DNA of 64,000 bases, from positions 236,001 through 300,000 of the forward strand of contig CAUYUJ010005014.1 of the NCBI GenBank assembly GCA_963575745.1, read 5' to 3'. A program made the position numbers and the translations under genes. The stretch's first letter is position 1. Each line of letters begins with the position of its first letter. This stretch comes from Prorocentrum cordatum (lineage: Eukaryota; Sar; Dinophyceae; Prorocentrales; Prorocentraceae). Of the stretch, positions 1 to 11,828 are shown one piece after another. The notes beneath the pieces are model-generated. The model saw only the letters and a program-made list of their open reading frames with translations. It did not search any database and was not told the origin of the DNA.

Positions 1-2
1 CG

Positions 3-2565
3 TTCGAGGAGCGACCCGCCGTCCCCCGCGCCTTTCCCACCTACGGAGCTTCCACGATTCACATGAACCGCCTTCGCAAGCTCCATCGGCAACTTTGCGA
101 GCTTCGCTTCATCGGACAGCACCATCATATCGACTGCCGTGCTATCCCGCCGTACCTGGCGCAGCGCATCGACTGCGCGTGGACCGCGGCCCGCCTTCTC
201 TGCCACAAGCTGCGCCCCACGGCCCTCCTGGCCTTTCCCGAGGCCTGGGCCCCCGACGTGCCAGCACCACGCGGAGAGCACCTGGACCGTCTGATCCAAA
301 ACCTCGACTCAGAGCTGGCGCGACGTGCAAACCGAGTCAAAGCTGAACGCATCAAGATTTGGGCTGAGGGTGTCCGCGAGCCAAGCGGGCGAAAGGCGGC
401 CATATACGCACGGGCTGCCGACTGCTCGCCCACGGCTTATCTCCGCACGCCTACCACTCCCGACGATGCACAGCTCCACTGCGACACCACCGCCTTCAAC
501 CCTGACCAAGCTTGCACGGACGATAGTGATGCCGACACCGACGCTGGCGGCTTCAGCCCCAGCGACGGTAGTTCGCTCGACACGGACAACGACGAAGGCC
601 ACACTCGTGACCCACCACCTGCCCAGGTTCCCGACGCCCTCCCCGCCAACGCCATTGTTGCCAATACCAAAGCCATGCTTAAGCTCATGGTCGACACCTG
701 GGAGCCCATCTTGGGCAGGTACCGCGCTCGCGCAGGCCATGATGCCGAAGCTATGCCGACGTGGGCAGACTTCTATGACGAGTACCGACAAGAGCTGCCT
801 ACGCCATCACCAGCAGCCCCTTTCCACCTCACCGACGACCAACTCATCCACTTCATTCGCACCCGTTCACCGCGCCGCGCGGGGGGACTCGACGGCTGGA
901 CAACTAAGGAGGCGAAGGAGTTACCCGACGACATCCTTCGCCTCTTCGCCAGCGTCTTACGTGCTATGCAACGCACTGGCACCATCCCCGAGCCCCTCCT
1001 GCACGTGCCAAACCCGTGCCTCCGAAAAGGCCGAGGCGAACTCCCGACGGACCAACGACTTCTCTCGGTTCTTTCCGTTTGGATGTACGCGTGGGAAGCG
1101 CCAGCCTACCGTAGCCTCACGACCTGGCGGCAAGGATGGACCCATGCCACGAGCTTCGGCGCTGTTCCCAAAGCCACCATTGGGGATGTCAGCACCTCTC
1201 TCGCCCTGCGCATCGAACGCGCCAGGGCTTTACTCCTCCCCTTAGCTGGAGCTGCCCTTGACCGACAGAAGTGCTTCGACTACCTCATCACGGACATCTG
1301 TCTTAACCTTGCGCTGCGCGCGGGGTGCCCTCAAGACATCGTTACTGTCCGCCGAAATTTCTACAGACACCACAAACGCTACATCCGCATGAACGGAGCG
1401 TACTCTAAGGACTTGGCCAGGACTAACGGTCACCTCCAGGGAAGCTCGTGGTCCCTGGACGACATCAAGCTGCTCATGTGCGTGTGGACAAAGAGGCAAC
1501 ATCGATACGTTCCTCGATCACTCAGCACTACCTTTGTTGACGACAGCAACTCCACTACCCACACCGCGTCTGAGCTGCAGAAATCTCTTGACGAAACCGC
1601 CAAGTTTGATCGATTCTCAGGTCAACGCATTCACCCTGGTAAAGTGGCAGGGTGGGCGCTCACCGACGAGCTTCACGCCGCCGTTGCCCAGCTCACGCTG
1701 GCGGATCGCCCCCTACGTGTGGTCGATTCCTTCAAGCTCGTCGGGAGTTACATCAACGCTGAGGCCGCGCCGGCTCCAGCCGCGCTTAACCTCACGGCCA
1801 CCGCAGACGCCCGTGTACGGAGGGCGACTATTCGCCTGCCGCGCATTGGCAAGCTCCCATCGCCGATGCTTATCAAGGCGCGGCACGCCCGTTCCCTTGC
1901 TGCCAGTGTCTGCACCACGGGCACCGACATTCAAGCACCATCGGGCCCAGCCAAAACTGCCTACAACCACGCCCTCAAGGCGGCTATCCGCCCCAAGGGG
2001 AACAAGTGGGTCGAGTTCTGGACTCTCATGGCCGTGTGCGTCCAGGACACGCCCTGGAGATCGACGCCATCACGCAGCGTGAAGCATTCCTGTGCCTGCG
2101 GCGACAGGTTAACCGCGACGTTACACTCTGCGGGCTCGCCAGAGACCTCCAACACACGTCCAGACCCTGTTTGGTGGAGGACCCGTCGGACGACTCGTCC
2201 AGTCGCTCCAGCAGCTCCGATGGACCTGGCCCACATTGGGCATCATGTACGACGACTGGGGCTGCCAGATCAGCTGGCTGAATTTACCCCAAAACGCCTT
2301 CCTACACATGCTGCGGGCCTCACAACGCAGGGCTTTTCTGCGGAGGATCAAGCCACGGCGACACGACCTTGGCTACCTAGCCTCTGTCAGACAGGGCCTC
2401 GACCTATTCGCCAGCACGTGGCTCGCCCGAACTAAAGGAGCAGCCAAATGCACTGCCTGGCAGCTGGCGCTCCTCCTCAACTACCTGTCGGGCGGGGATC
2501 ACACCCAACAGCGACGATCCCGATCAAACACGTCGGCAGACCCCAGCCCCATCTGCCGCTACTGA
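3..2565 (+). pseudogene. Non-LTR retrotransposon reverse transcriptase, frameshifted, 5' end outside the window
   Basis: Reverse transcriptase of a LINE-type retrotransposon, which copies element RNA into a chromosomal nick. The frame is open from base 3 with no stop before the ATG at 63, so the protein starts upstream of the window. Motif A is ALDRQKCFDYL (catalytic Asp near 1260), motif B is HLQGSSWSL (about 1430-1460), and motif C is TTFVDDSN (catalytic Asp pair at 1539-1544). The sensible protein leaves this frame between about 2000 and 2060, continues in the third frame (GHALEIDAITQREAFLCLRR) to about 2155, then moves to the first frame (QTLFGGGPVGRLVQSLQQ, from 2161) until the TGA at 2563-2565. 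The linker after the stop and the RNase H domain downstream belong to the same element. The catalytic core is intact, but at least two frameshifts make this copy non-functional as read. Clade not assigned. Confidence 0.88.
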
Positions 2566-2640
2566 GACGAGGAAGAGGAAACTCAGGAGCACACTGTCCG
2601 CGACTGCAAGTGCTGGGCCCGAGAAAGACTCCCTCTCACC
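2540..2640 (+). pseudogene. Zinc-finger-like linker of the retrotransposon, broken by TGA
   Basis: Reading through the TGA at 2563-2565 gives ICRY-stop-DEEEETQEHTVRDC. This has the spacing of the Cys/His zinc-binding module that often follows reverse transcriptase in LINEs (C-x2-C, then H and C). The stop sits where the second Cys of the C-x2-C pair is expected, so a single base change from a Cys codon is the simplest explanation. The first Cys, the His and the last Cys are visible. Assignment is by pattern and position only. Confidence 0.6.
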
Positions 2641-2660
2641 ACCCTCATCAGTGACGACCA

Positions 2661-4046
2661 GTGGGCCCGTCTTCCGCCGCACACAAGACACTGCGGGCTC
2701 TTCGACGAAGACCCAGCCTCCTCGACCTGCAGGCCGACCTCGCGAGGGACCCGCTGCCACAGCCCATCCCGCGGCCCCCCCCTGAGGGTGATCCTGCGGC
2801 TTCAGCCCAGGACACCTACACCACCTACCTTGACTACGACACTGGTTGGACATGGGTCTATGCTGCCACGGACGGTGCGTGCACCAACCAAGCCATCCCA
2901 TTGCTAGCACGAGCGGGTTATGGCGTCTACTACGGCATCGATCACCGAATGAACTACAGTGCACGCGTTCACGGCCTAACGCAGAACGCCCAGGTTGCGG
3001 AGACCCTCGCCATTGTCCACCTTACGGCATGTGCCGAACGGCCCGTGCACGTTTTCGTGGACAACCAGGCGGTGGTCGATGGGTTCCAAAGCATCATCGA
3101 CAGACATCCAGCGCCGCAGGGCACGCACGCGGAGCTCTGGGAAAAGATCCACCGATGTGTTATGGCCAAGCCCAACATGTTTAGCGTCGAAAAAATCGCC
3201 AGCCACCTGGGAGACCTGGGCATCGACCTTGGGCTCATCGGGCCCATCGCGGAGGAGTTCAACCGTCAGGCCGACGCCCTTGCCACAGCGGCGGCACGCA
3301 CTCACAACCTTCCTGACGACATTGTTGAAGCTGCCAAAACACGACATCGCCAAGCGACCGTGCTCCATGGGGTCGCTGTCGCTATCTACGAGCGCAGACA
3401 CCGTACTCTGCCGCTCCCACACCGCAGGGCTGGGTTTACAGCTGCGGAGCTCAGCAAAATGGAACCAAACCCCCTGCTGTCGGACCAGGCACCACCCGCG
3501 GCTGGACCATTCATCCCACAAGACCCGGATGAGCTCTGGGCCGAGGCCCAACGGGCGATGCTCGATGAACAGGAGGACGACCCGTTCGGCTTCGGCGGGG
3601 GATTGGACTTCTTGGACGACGGCCCAGCCAGCGCCAACCCTGCCCCGTCGGGCAACCTCTCGACGCCCACCGCGAATCCGCCACCGAGAGCGACATCGCA
3701 CCCACATGATGATGTCGCTCACCGTCAAGACGCCGACGATGACCTGGTTGACCCCCTCGGACTGAGTGGCAGCATAGACGACGCTCCGCCGACACCCCAC
3801 GCTGCCGACGATGCCGCCCTATCGAGACGCCACCCGACTACGCGGCCGACCTCCGAGCCCTCGCACGGCATCATGATTGGTCCCACCGTGCCACCCACCC
3901 CGTCCCCCCACCAGCGCCAGCCCGCGGGGGCGGCTCTAGCCCCCCCGCAGGGCACCGAGCCAGTCAGGCCGTCGCACCCCGTCCACGCTTTCACTGTTGC
4001 TGGCGCGAGGATGCGGCTCTTCCGTCCTCACGGGGCGTGGCCCTAG
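2661..4046 (+). pseudogene. RNase HI domain and proline-rich tail of the retrotransposon
   Basis: RNase H removes the RNA strand of the RNA-DNA hybrid during retrotransposition. The four acidic catalytic positions are visible: ATDGACTNQ (Asp near 2870), QVAETLAIVHL (Glu near 2998), VFVDNQAVVDG (Asp near 3058) and EFNRQADALATAAA (Asp near 3270). The true protein enters this frame at about 2700-2720 from the frame that carries the zinc-finger linker, so the ATG at 2661 is probably not biological. After about residue 220 the protein becomes Pro/Ala/Asp-rich with no recognisable domain up to the TAG ending at 4046. The domain order RT, zinc linker, RNase H is that of non-LTR elements. The tail could be a separate C-terminal region or read-through into the element's 3' part. 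Confidence 0.85.
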
Positions 4047-4588
4047 CGGCTCCAGCCCTGGGACCGCGTGTTACCCTCCAGTCGCCTCTCAAGGGTGACG
4101 GCCGCCAGCACACGGAGCGCCGTACTGCGCTAGTCCACCACCTGGCCAGGCGCACCGATGACCTCGTCCCTGCCACGAGGCCCGCGGCCGCTGGCACTGA
4201 GCAGCCGCCCCTCACCGACCGCGAAACCGAGCTGTCCCAGTCTATGGCCGCTCTTCAGCAGAGGTGTGCTGCTCTCGCCGCCGACCTTGCCGCTGCTCAA
4301 GCCCGTCAAGGCCCTCTGCTCCAGCGCCTCACCGCGCCGGGCGTGCCTTCGCCGAGCTGCTTACGCCCTCCCCCGATGGTGCTGCGCCGTCACTCACCAT
4401 CCAAGCTATGCTGTCATCGCTCCGCGGCGCTCCACCTGGTGCCCCACGCTAATTTCCTCCTTTCTGCCTGCCCGTGTGTACGCGTGGCTCCGCGTCCACG
4501 GTGTCAGGGCGCGGGGGCGGGGGGTGCCCCGTCCCTGCGCGCCGCTTTGCGGCCAAGCGCCCAACTGGCGGTCTGCCAAACCGCCTAG
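4037..4588 (+). pseudogene. Possible C-terminal coiled-coil segment of the retrotransposon
   Basis: An open frame overlaps the end of the RNase H frame by 10 bases. Its middle part (about 4200-4330) reads RETELSQSMAALQQRCAALA followed by more Leu/Ala/Gln heptad-like sequence, suggesting a short coiled coil. It is downstream in the same orientation as the RT and RNase H pieces, so it may be the element's last coding segment, joined by another frameshift. No catalytic motif is seen. It could equally be non-coding 3' sequence. Confidence 0.3.
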
Positions 4589-4818
4589 CCACGCGTCAGC
4601 ACGTCGCCTTCCTTGTTGGGGCCTCTTTCTTCACGCGGTCTGACATGTGAGATCTTCACCGTCTGTCCGCCGTCTGTAGCGTCTGTCGCATTGCGCCGGG
4701 GGGAGGGGGTTTTGTTGCCCGCCCTCGTATCTTAAGGCTGCACCGCCGCAAATAGTGTTTGGCGAGTTGTCGCACCGCAGTGCGCCTCGCGGACGGACCC
4801 TGGTCCGCCTACTTGTCC

Positions 4819-4820
<2 letters not shown>

Positions 4821-4912
<92 letters not shown>

Positions 4913-4920
4913 CTGCTCTC
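4821..4920. repeat. (CT)n microsatellite
   Basis: Nearly uninterrupted CT dinucleotides, about 50 units. It lies about 230 bases after the last retrotransposon-like frame, so it could mark or lie beyond the element's 3' end; no target-site duplication was identified. Confidence 0.95.
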
Positions 4921-5059
4921 TTCGCTACTGGCTTCTGACGGAGTCTGGGTTAGGTGAGCCTGAGGGTGGGTGAGTCTGAGTATGGGTACGTCTGTGTGTG
5001 CCTGACTCTGAAGAAATGAATCTGAGTGTGAGTGAGCTTGTGTATGAGTGAGTCTGGGT

Positions 5060-6010
5060 GCGAGTCTGAATCCCAATGGTGCCCATGGCAGTGTCTGGCG
5101 ACTAGGAGGCCCGGGTCGACTCCTCTTTGGGAAGCCAAAATGCTGCCCCTGGCAGCGTTTGGTGACTATGAAGCCCCTGGTGGACCCCCCCTGGGGCTCC
5201 CAAATGATGCCCCTGGCAGCGTTTTGCGACCATGAGGCTCTCAAGAGAGACATGTTGGGGAGGCCAAACGGCAATTTTAGCTGAGACGTCCACCAAAATC
5301 GGCGCGAACGGGCTCGTGAGATCAGCCAGGGTGGCTCCCCCTTGGGGCTCCCAAATGATGCCCCTGGCAGCGTTTTGTGACCATGAGGCTCTCAAGAGAG
5401 ACACGCTGGGGAGGCCAAACGGCAATTTTAGCTGAGACGTCCCACCAAAATCGGCGCGAACGGGCTCGTGAGATCAGCCAGGGCGGCTCCCCCTTGGGGC
5501 TCCCAAGTGATGCCCCTGGCAGCGTTTTGCGACCATGAGGCTCTCAAGAGATACATGTTGGGGACGCCAAACGGCAATTCTAGCTGAGGCGTCCCACCAA
5601 AATCGGCGCGAACGGGCTCGTGAGATCAGCCAGGGTGGCTCCCCCTTGGGGCTCCCAAGTGATGCCCCTGCAGCGTTTTGTGCATTGAGGCTCCCAAGAG
5701 AAGACATGCGGGGAGGCCAAACCAATTTAGCTGAGACGTCCCACCAAAATCGGCGCCGAGCGGGGCTCCCAAGACAGCCAGGGTGCCCCCCGTGGGGCTC
5801 CCCAAATGATTGCGCGTGCAGCGTATTTTGGTACCATGAGGATCTCAAAAGAGGACATGGGGAGCTGGGCCGCCAGATGCCAAACGTCAACTTTAGCTGA
5901 GACGTCCCACCAAAAATCGTCGCGAACGGGCCGTGATGATCAGCCAGACGGGGCTCCCCCTTGGGGCTCCCAAGTGATGCCCCTGGCAGCGTTTTGTGAT
6001 CATGAGAGAG
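5060..6010. repeat. Tandem satellite, unit about 152 bp
   Basis: The phrase CCTGGCAGCGTTTTG recurs at about 5212, 5363, 5515, 5667, 5815 and 5982, spaced 151, 152, 152, 148 and 167 bp. Each unit also carries CCAAACGGCAATTTTAGCTG and AAATCGGCGCGAACGGGCTC. Shorter diverged units (about 65-70 bp) precede the array at 5080-5200. Later units carry more indels. Predicted frames through it are repeat artefacts. Confidence 0.93.
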
Positions 6011-6055
6011 TGTGAGTGTGAGCGAATGTGATTGTGAGTGAGTCTGAGTGAGAGT

Positions 6056-6316
6056 GAGTCTCATCTTATCTTATCGAGTCCTATCTTATCTTACCTTTAT
6101 TACCCTCTATCTCATCTTATCTTGAAATATATTATATTGTCTTAGCTTGTCTTATATCAACTCATCTTATCGCCTCATATCTTGTCTTATCTTATTACTC
6201 CATAGGCTGTCTCATCTCACCTATTATCCTACCTTGTCATATATCTTATCTTACCTTATCATATCTTGGGCTATATTCTCTTATCTATCTTATCTTGTCT
6301 TGTCTTATCTGGTGAT
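6056..6316. repeat. Degenerate (CTTAT)n low-complexity tract
   Basis: Imperfect repeats of TCTTATCTTA with occasional interruptions, AT-rich against the surrounding GC-rich DNA. It is followed by a G- and purine-rich tract at 6325-6375. Confidence 0.88.
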
Positions 6317-6379
6317 TATCATTGGGAGGAGGGGGGCGGGAGGCGGGAGGAAGAAGGAGGAGGAGGAGTGGGAGGCGTC

Positions 6380-7185
6380 AGAGGGTGAACCCCAATCCTT
6401 AGGATCTGGGAAACAAATAAAAATAACGGTGGTCAGCGCGACGGCGAGAGCACCATTCTGGCGTCAACCTGGTGTCATGCGAGACCGCGAGCACGCAGCG
6501 AACGAAGACGCAATCATGCAGGAGTTGGCACGCCGAGTGCACACAGTACCGCTGAAGCCCAATGGCGACGCCGCAAAAGACGCTGCCCCGACGCGAGCGC
6601 GAAACCCGTATCCGCCTCAGGCGCGAACGCAAACAACAGACGGTCGGCCCCGCCCAAGGCGGGGCTCGAAATCGGGGCAACTCTGATGCGCAGTAAGTCG
6701 TCGCAGCGAAGCAGCGGCGGCAATGATGATGGCGACGTGTCTATCGAGCGTGATGCTGGGCCCCGTTCGGATGTCGAATTTGGGTTCCTCATGACATTGG
6801 CTGACATCGACGTGTGAAAAAGTCGTGGGCCCTCATCCCCGTTGCGAAAGTTAATTCATCTTGGCTAAACTTGACATGTGTGGGCGCTGTGGTGAGAAGT
6901 GGTATGGGAGTGATTCTTCCCTGTGGTTTCACACGGGGAGAGATTCAGAGTTGCCTGGAAGTGACCGGGAGTGATTTCTCCCTTGTGAGTTTACGGGGGA
7001 GAGATTTTATCCTGAATTGGTTATATTATTATTAATGGTTACCAGGGAGAACCGGAAATTTCTTCCCCCGCCACAAGCCAGGCCGTCCTTAAAGACTGCG
7101 TTGCTAGGAGTCTACGGGGGGAAGGGGGGGCCACTCGGAGATGCCCTAGTCGTCAGTGCTCAAGATGAATAACCGTTCGTAAAGG
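6380..7185. other. Unique-looking intergenic sequence with a small duplication
   Basis: No convincing gene. A roughly 65 bp unit is duplicated at 6904-6945 and 6968-7010, sharing GGGAGTGATT and GGGGAGAGATT. The short frames here have no recognisable domain. Confidence 0.5.
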
Positions 7186-7187
7186 GG

Positions 7188-7311
7188 ACGTACTACTACT
7201 TACTACTACAACATCTACTACTAGACGACTACTACTTACTATACTATGATTCTACTACTAATTACTTCTAATACGACAGTGAAGATACTATACGTTACTA
7301 CTACTACTACT

Positions 7312-7355
<44 letters not shown>

Positions 7356-7491
7356 CAATCCTACTACTACTACGATTACTGCTACTACTACTACTATTAC
7401 CACCACTACAACTACTATACTGCTACTACTACTACTACTACTACCACTACTAATACTACTACTACGACTAGTATACTATTACGACTATTAG

Positions 7492-7549
<58 letters not shown>

Positions 7550-7604
7550 GCTACCACATCATCTGGAACTACTACTACTACTACTACACTTACTACTACT
7601 ACTG

Positions 7605-7648
<44 letters not shown>

Positions 7649-7649
7649 G

Positions 7650-7684
<35 letters not shown>

Positions 7685-7715
7685 GCTACTACTACTAGTA
7701 CTACCACCTACTACG
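7188..7715. repeat. (TAC)n trinucleotide array
   Basis: About 530 bases of mostly TAC/ACT triplets broken by scattered variants such as TGC and ACC. Translated frames are homopolymeric Thr, Leu or Val and are not genes. Confidence 0.97.
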
Positions 7716-7984
7716 TAAGCAGGGGGGTACGTGGACGGGCCCCGCAGGTGAGTGTGATGTTGTGTGTGGACTCACTTTTGAAAACTAACAATTGTTGGTC
7801 CCCTTCGGATACCATGGCGTTTTGTTTTCCCAACCCTCATGCGTTGCGTTCTCGTTTTTGAATAGAGCACTGCGGTCTCCGTTCTCCTCCTCCCGCCCCC
7901 CCCCTCTCTTCCCTCCTCTCCTCTCTTGCTTGCCTTCCCCTCCTCTCATCGCTCCTCCTCTTCTCTTCTCTTGCCTTTCACGTC

Positions 7985-8695
7985 ATCCCTGGCGGGCTGC
8001 GATCTGCGGAACTGGCACCACTTTCGAGGTCGCCACTTTCGAGGGCTGCTGGTGGGTCCAGCGGAGCGAGGCACCACGGGGATTCAGATTAGACCTCGCC
8101 ATTTGTGGGGGCTGCGATCTGTGAAACTGTCGCCACTTTCGAGGGCTGCTGGTGGGTCCAGCGGAGTGAGGCACCACGGGGATTCAGATTAGACCTCGCC
8201 ATCTCTGGGGGGGGGCTGCGATCTGTGAAACTGTCACCACTTTCGAGGGCTGCTGGTGGGTCCAGCGGAGTGAGGCACCACGGGGACTCAGATTAGACCT
8301 CGCCATCCCTTGGGGGGCTGCGATCTGTGAAACTGTCGCCACTTTCGAGGGCTGCTGGTGGTCCAGCGGAAGCGGAGTGAGGCACCACGGGGACTCAGAT
8401 TAAGCCTCGCCATCTGTGGGGGGCTGCGATCTGTGAAACTGTCGCCACTTCGAGGGCTGCTGGTGGGTCCAGCGGAGTGAGGCACCACGGGGACTCAGAT
8501 TAGACCTCGCCATCCCTGTGTGAAACTGTCGCCACTTTCGAGGCTGCTGGTGGGTCCAGCGGAGTGAGGCACCACGGGGACTCAGATTAGACCTCGCCAC
8601 CCCTGGGCGGCTGCGATCTGTGAAACTGTCGCCACTTTCGAGGGCTGCTGGTGGGTGGCCAGCGGAGTGAGGCACCACGGGGACTCAGATTCTGA
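7985..8695. repeat. Tandem satellite, unit about 104 bp, seven copies
   Basis: GCTGCGATCTGTGAAACTG starts units at about 7995, 8111, 8215, 8317, 8423 and 8610; one copy near 8517 lacks the first bases. Each unit continues with CACTTTCGAGGGCTGCTGGT and GAGGCACCACGGGGACTCAG. Copies are highly similar, suggesting recent expansion. Pyrimidine-rich DNA (7870-7985) precedes it. Confidence 0.95.
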
Positions 8696-8748
8696 CCGCG
8701 AGCAATGCTCGCGTGCCCTTGCTCTGCGGTTCGTGCCACGTGGCGCTG

Positions 8749-8973
8749 CGACTCGAGCTGGCGGTCGTCCTTCGGACCCGCAGAAACATCTGCTGAGCTC
8801 GATGAGCTAGGGGAACTACAGGAAAGAAGTGCAGGAAACGGAGGCCGGTCATGCACTCGCCGATACCTCGTTGCTCTGTCATCGTCTTTGCTGTTGCATG
8901 ATCCTTATCTGGCCTGCCGGCGCCGCGGCTCGAGCTGGCGGTCGCCCTTCGGGCCCGCGGGAACATCTTCTGA
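8749..8973. repeat. 49 bp direct repeat pair, 176 bp apart
   Basis: Two copies share CTCGAGCTGGCGGTCG followed by CCTTCGG and AACATCT-CTGAG, at 8749-8797 and 8925-8973. They may be two units of a diverged tandem repeat. Confidence 0.75.
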
Positions 8974-9029
8974 GACAAGTGGACGCCGCCGCCTTATTTG
9001 CAGGCAGCGCATTGCATTCGCGGACAGCA

Positions 9030-9446
9030 GCATGGCAGACCGCAGTGAGATCCTCAGTCGCGTGGTGTTGCCAAGCCTGGTGGAGACGCGCGTGATCGAC
9101 CTGAAGTCCCAATCGCGCGTGCACTGTACCTGCGTGGCGTTCAGGCGCGCGCGCGATGCTGCTCGCTCCGCGTTCAACCAGTACGTCGCCAGTGCATATT
9201 TGGACGATGGACAACCGATTGATGATACGCGACCCCGGCCTTGAGTTTCTTTCCCGCGGGCCGCCCGCAGACGTGGCGGCGCGCCTGCGAGCGTTCAGCT
9301 CCCGCGCTGAAATGTGCGGGAAGGAGGCGGAGAAGCTAGCGGGCGAGCTACGCCTCGCTCGTTCCTTGCACTCTAAACAAGTTTTATCATGTGGAACTCT
9401 GCGACGACATGGCGCAGGCAGCGCTGCGGGTTTAGCTCGCACTTGA
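9030..9446 (+). CDS. Possible exon remnant, unidentified
   Basis: From the ATG at 9032 the frame reads MADRSEILSRVVLPSLVETR and continues with mixed composition to about 9205 (ending SAYLDDGQ). A second frame from about 9255 reads ADVAARLRAFSSRAEMCGKE and ends near 9446. Both have non-repetitive, charged, protein-like composition, unlike the surrounding repeats, and could be one protein split by an intron or frameshift. The first part loosely recalls an F-box (Leu-rich start, Cys and basic residues later), but the match is too weak to name it. Confidence 0.25.
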
Positions 9447-9879
9447 AAAACGCGGCAGTCTTCTGTCTCTTCCCGCCACTTTCATCGTCGTCCTATTCCC
9501 CGCCTCACCTTCCCCATGCATGCTGCTGCTTCCGCGATGGCCTTTCGCCCCCCCCCCGCCCTCCATTCCATCCCTCTCCTACCCCTCGTTCCCGTACCCG
9601 TTTTTCTTCGATCCTGGGGCCTCAAGCCTCGTTCTTTCGATCGTCGCCCTGTGAATCGTGCAACGCATGGGCATCCCATGTAGCTCGCACAGCAAATCGC
9701 CGCGCCTACACTGTCGTTGTTCCTGCTAATGTTGGCATACTCCCCTTGCCATTTGATGCACGTGGGTTGGGCACGTCGCAGGGAAATGTATTGAAGCGCT
9801 TCCCCCGGGGCACGCGCCCGTTTTTTTTTTCCGGGAGGGGGGAGTCACAAGGATCAGAATGCGCCCCTGGTCCCGCGTT

Positions 9880-10220
9880 TACAACAACGGCTGCTCCACC
9901 GAAGCCCCGAGTGGCTGCACTCGCATGCGTTTCCCATGACCAGCGCAGCGTTTCGTGACCCTTATAGGGGGCTCCACCGAAGGCCCCAGTTGCGGTGCCC
10001 GCGTGCCCCACCCAGTACAGCGCTTCGTGGACCCATAGGGAACTCCGCCGAAGGTCCCAGTGGCGGCCCGGCCCCATTGCGGCGCACCCCTCACACGCTT
10101 CGTGGCCCCATAGTGGGTTTGGCGTAAAACCCCCACTGACAGCGCCCACATTCCGGCCCGCCCCACATCGGCACACCCTTTTCATGCTTCATGGCCCCAC
10201 GAGGAAATCCCCCGAAGGCG
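9880..10220. repeat. Degenerate tandem repeat, unit about 75 bp
   Basis: CTCCACCGAAGGCCCCAGT-like and GCGCTTCGTGG-CCCATAG-like phrases alternate about four or five times. Related wording (GGCACACCCCTCACACGTTT) appears again at about 13040. Confidence 0.75.
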
Positions 10221-10917
10221 ATACCCGCAACGACGGTACTCACAACTGAATTCGGGTCCTTCGCCAGGATAGTGTTAATCGCGCGCGCCAGGGCTCGGAG
10301 AGCTCGGGGAGCCAACGCGCCGCAGATGATGGCAAATGGCATGAACGACGCGCCGCTTCCGAGGGGGGCGCGCCCGCGGGGTGAAGCGCAGCGCATGCGT
10401 GATTGTTGCGCACATGCGTTGCGACTTTGTTTTTTCGCGGGCCTTGCGGCGCGCGCTGCCCGCTGCATTGGGTTTGTGAACGTGTGGTGCCTGGGGCCAG
10501 AGGTTTCGTTGAGGCGTTGGCGTTGTTTGCTCGTCCGGCCTGCGTTCCCCAATGGCCGCCGCTGCAGCCCTTCCCCTGGCGCGTGGTTTGTCCGAATTAG
10601 AGGCAAGTTTCCGGCAGGGCCCGCTTCCATCGTGGCGACGGAAGCTCCGCTCGATTGCGAAACACGAAAATATCGCGGCGCTGGCGGCGGCGACGGCTTT
10701 TGCCTCTGCCGCCCTTGCCCCCCGCCCCCCGTTGGCGGGCGTCCCCCCCCCATTCGCGGGGGGACAATGTTTCAACGCACGCCCCGCTTTGTGTGCGTGT
10801 TTACTTCACAAGCGGACACTATGGCGAACCAGCTTGCGCTTTGGGAACACGCTTCGCGGCACGTCCTGTTTGTTTTGGTGCCCCAGCGTGTTTCAGGAAG
10901 GGTCGGTTGGGCAATTG

Positions 10918-10921
<4 letters not shown>

Positions 10922-10961
<40 letters not shown>
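10922..10961. repeat. (TA)n microsatellite
   Basis: Uninterrupted TA dinucleotides, about 20 units, in otherwise GC-rich DNA. Confidence 0.97.
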
Positions 10962-10967
<6 letters not shown>

Positions 10968-11267
10968 GTAAAAACATACACACACAAGCTTCGTTGAGCC
11001 GTCGGTCGGGATATTCTCGCATCTTGAATCCCACGATGGTTGCACTTGAAAATCCACTGTTTCATCGGGAGGGCTTCCAGTGGTAATGGGAATTGCATCG
11101 ACGATTCCACCCCGCTCTCCGTCTTGAATGCATCTTGTGAGCATATTCGTGTGTCTTCCGGGCTTTTGGTGGCATCTTGGGGCCTTTGACCGCCGCGTCG
11201 GGAGCTTGTCGGGCACATTGTGGGGGAATTTCCTGTCACCGCGGAAGGTGCTTGGCAATACGGGGAG

Positions 11268-11375
11268 GATGGAGGAGGAGGAGGAGAAAGAGGAGGAGAA
11301 AGAGGAGGTGAAAAAGGAGGAGAAAGAGGAGAAGGAAAAGGAGGAGGAGGAGGAAGAGGTGGGAACGAGGAGGAG
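11268..11375. repeat. (GGA)n-rich purine tract
   Basis: GAGGAGG and GAAAGAGG-rich purine strand with few pyrimidines. Predicted Glu-rich frames are artefacts. Confidence 0.9.
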
Positions 11376-11429
11376 GAATACCGGTGTGTGCGAAATAAAC
11401 GACCGTGGCACGCGGAGCGCGCCAGACGG

Positions 11430-11590
11430 TTCACAGTTGCCTCCACATGACAACCAGATCATCGCACAGCCATCGCACGCACGGCATCGTTCGGTTCACA
11501 GTTGCCTCCACATCACAAACAGATCATCGCACAGCAATCGCACGAACGACATCGTTCGATTCACATGCCAACATCATCGCATCACAGCCT
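11430..11590. repeat. Tandem repeat, unit about 65 bp
   Basis: TTCACAGTTGCCTCCACAT begins at 11430 and 11495, with a diverged third unit at about 11560. Units contain CAGATCATCGCACAGC. A related pair with CATATCACAGCCTCTGCACG follows at about 11652 and 11721. Confidence 0.8.
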
Positions 11591-11828
11591 TTGCACGCAC
11601 ATCTTGGCAAGGAAGATGGTTTGAAGTCTCCTTCACCGCGGCTGCCAAAACATATCACAGCCTCTGCACGTCTTCGCCAGGGAGATGTTTTCATGTCTGA
11701 CTCACTGGGCCTGCCCGAGTCATATCACAGCCTCTGCACGCAAGGTCTCGCAAAGAAGATGTGGTCGCTTCTTTGTCGCCGGGCCTATCCCTCCCCCCTC
11801 CCTCGCCCGCCGCCCCACCCTCCCATCC

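Noticed and set aside
7985-8695. CRISPR-like array of regular repeats
   Set aside because: Units are contiguous 104 bp tandem copies without unique spacers, and the window is eukaryotic.
9030-9210. F-box domain
   Set aside because: Only a loose resemblance; key hydrophobic spacing is not convincing. Kept as an unidentified fragment.
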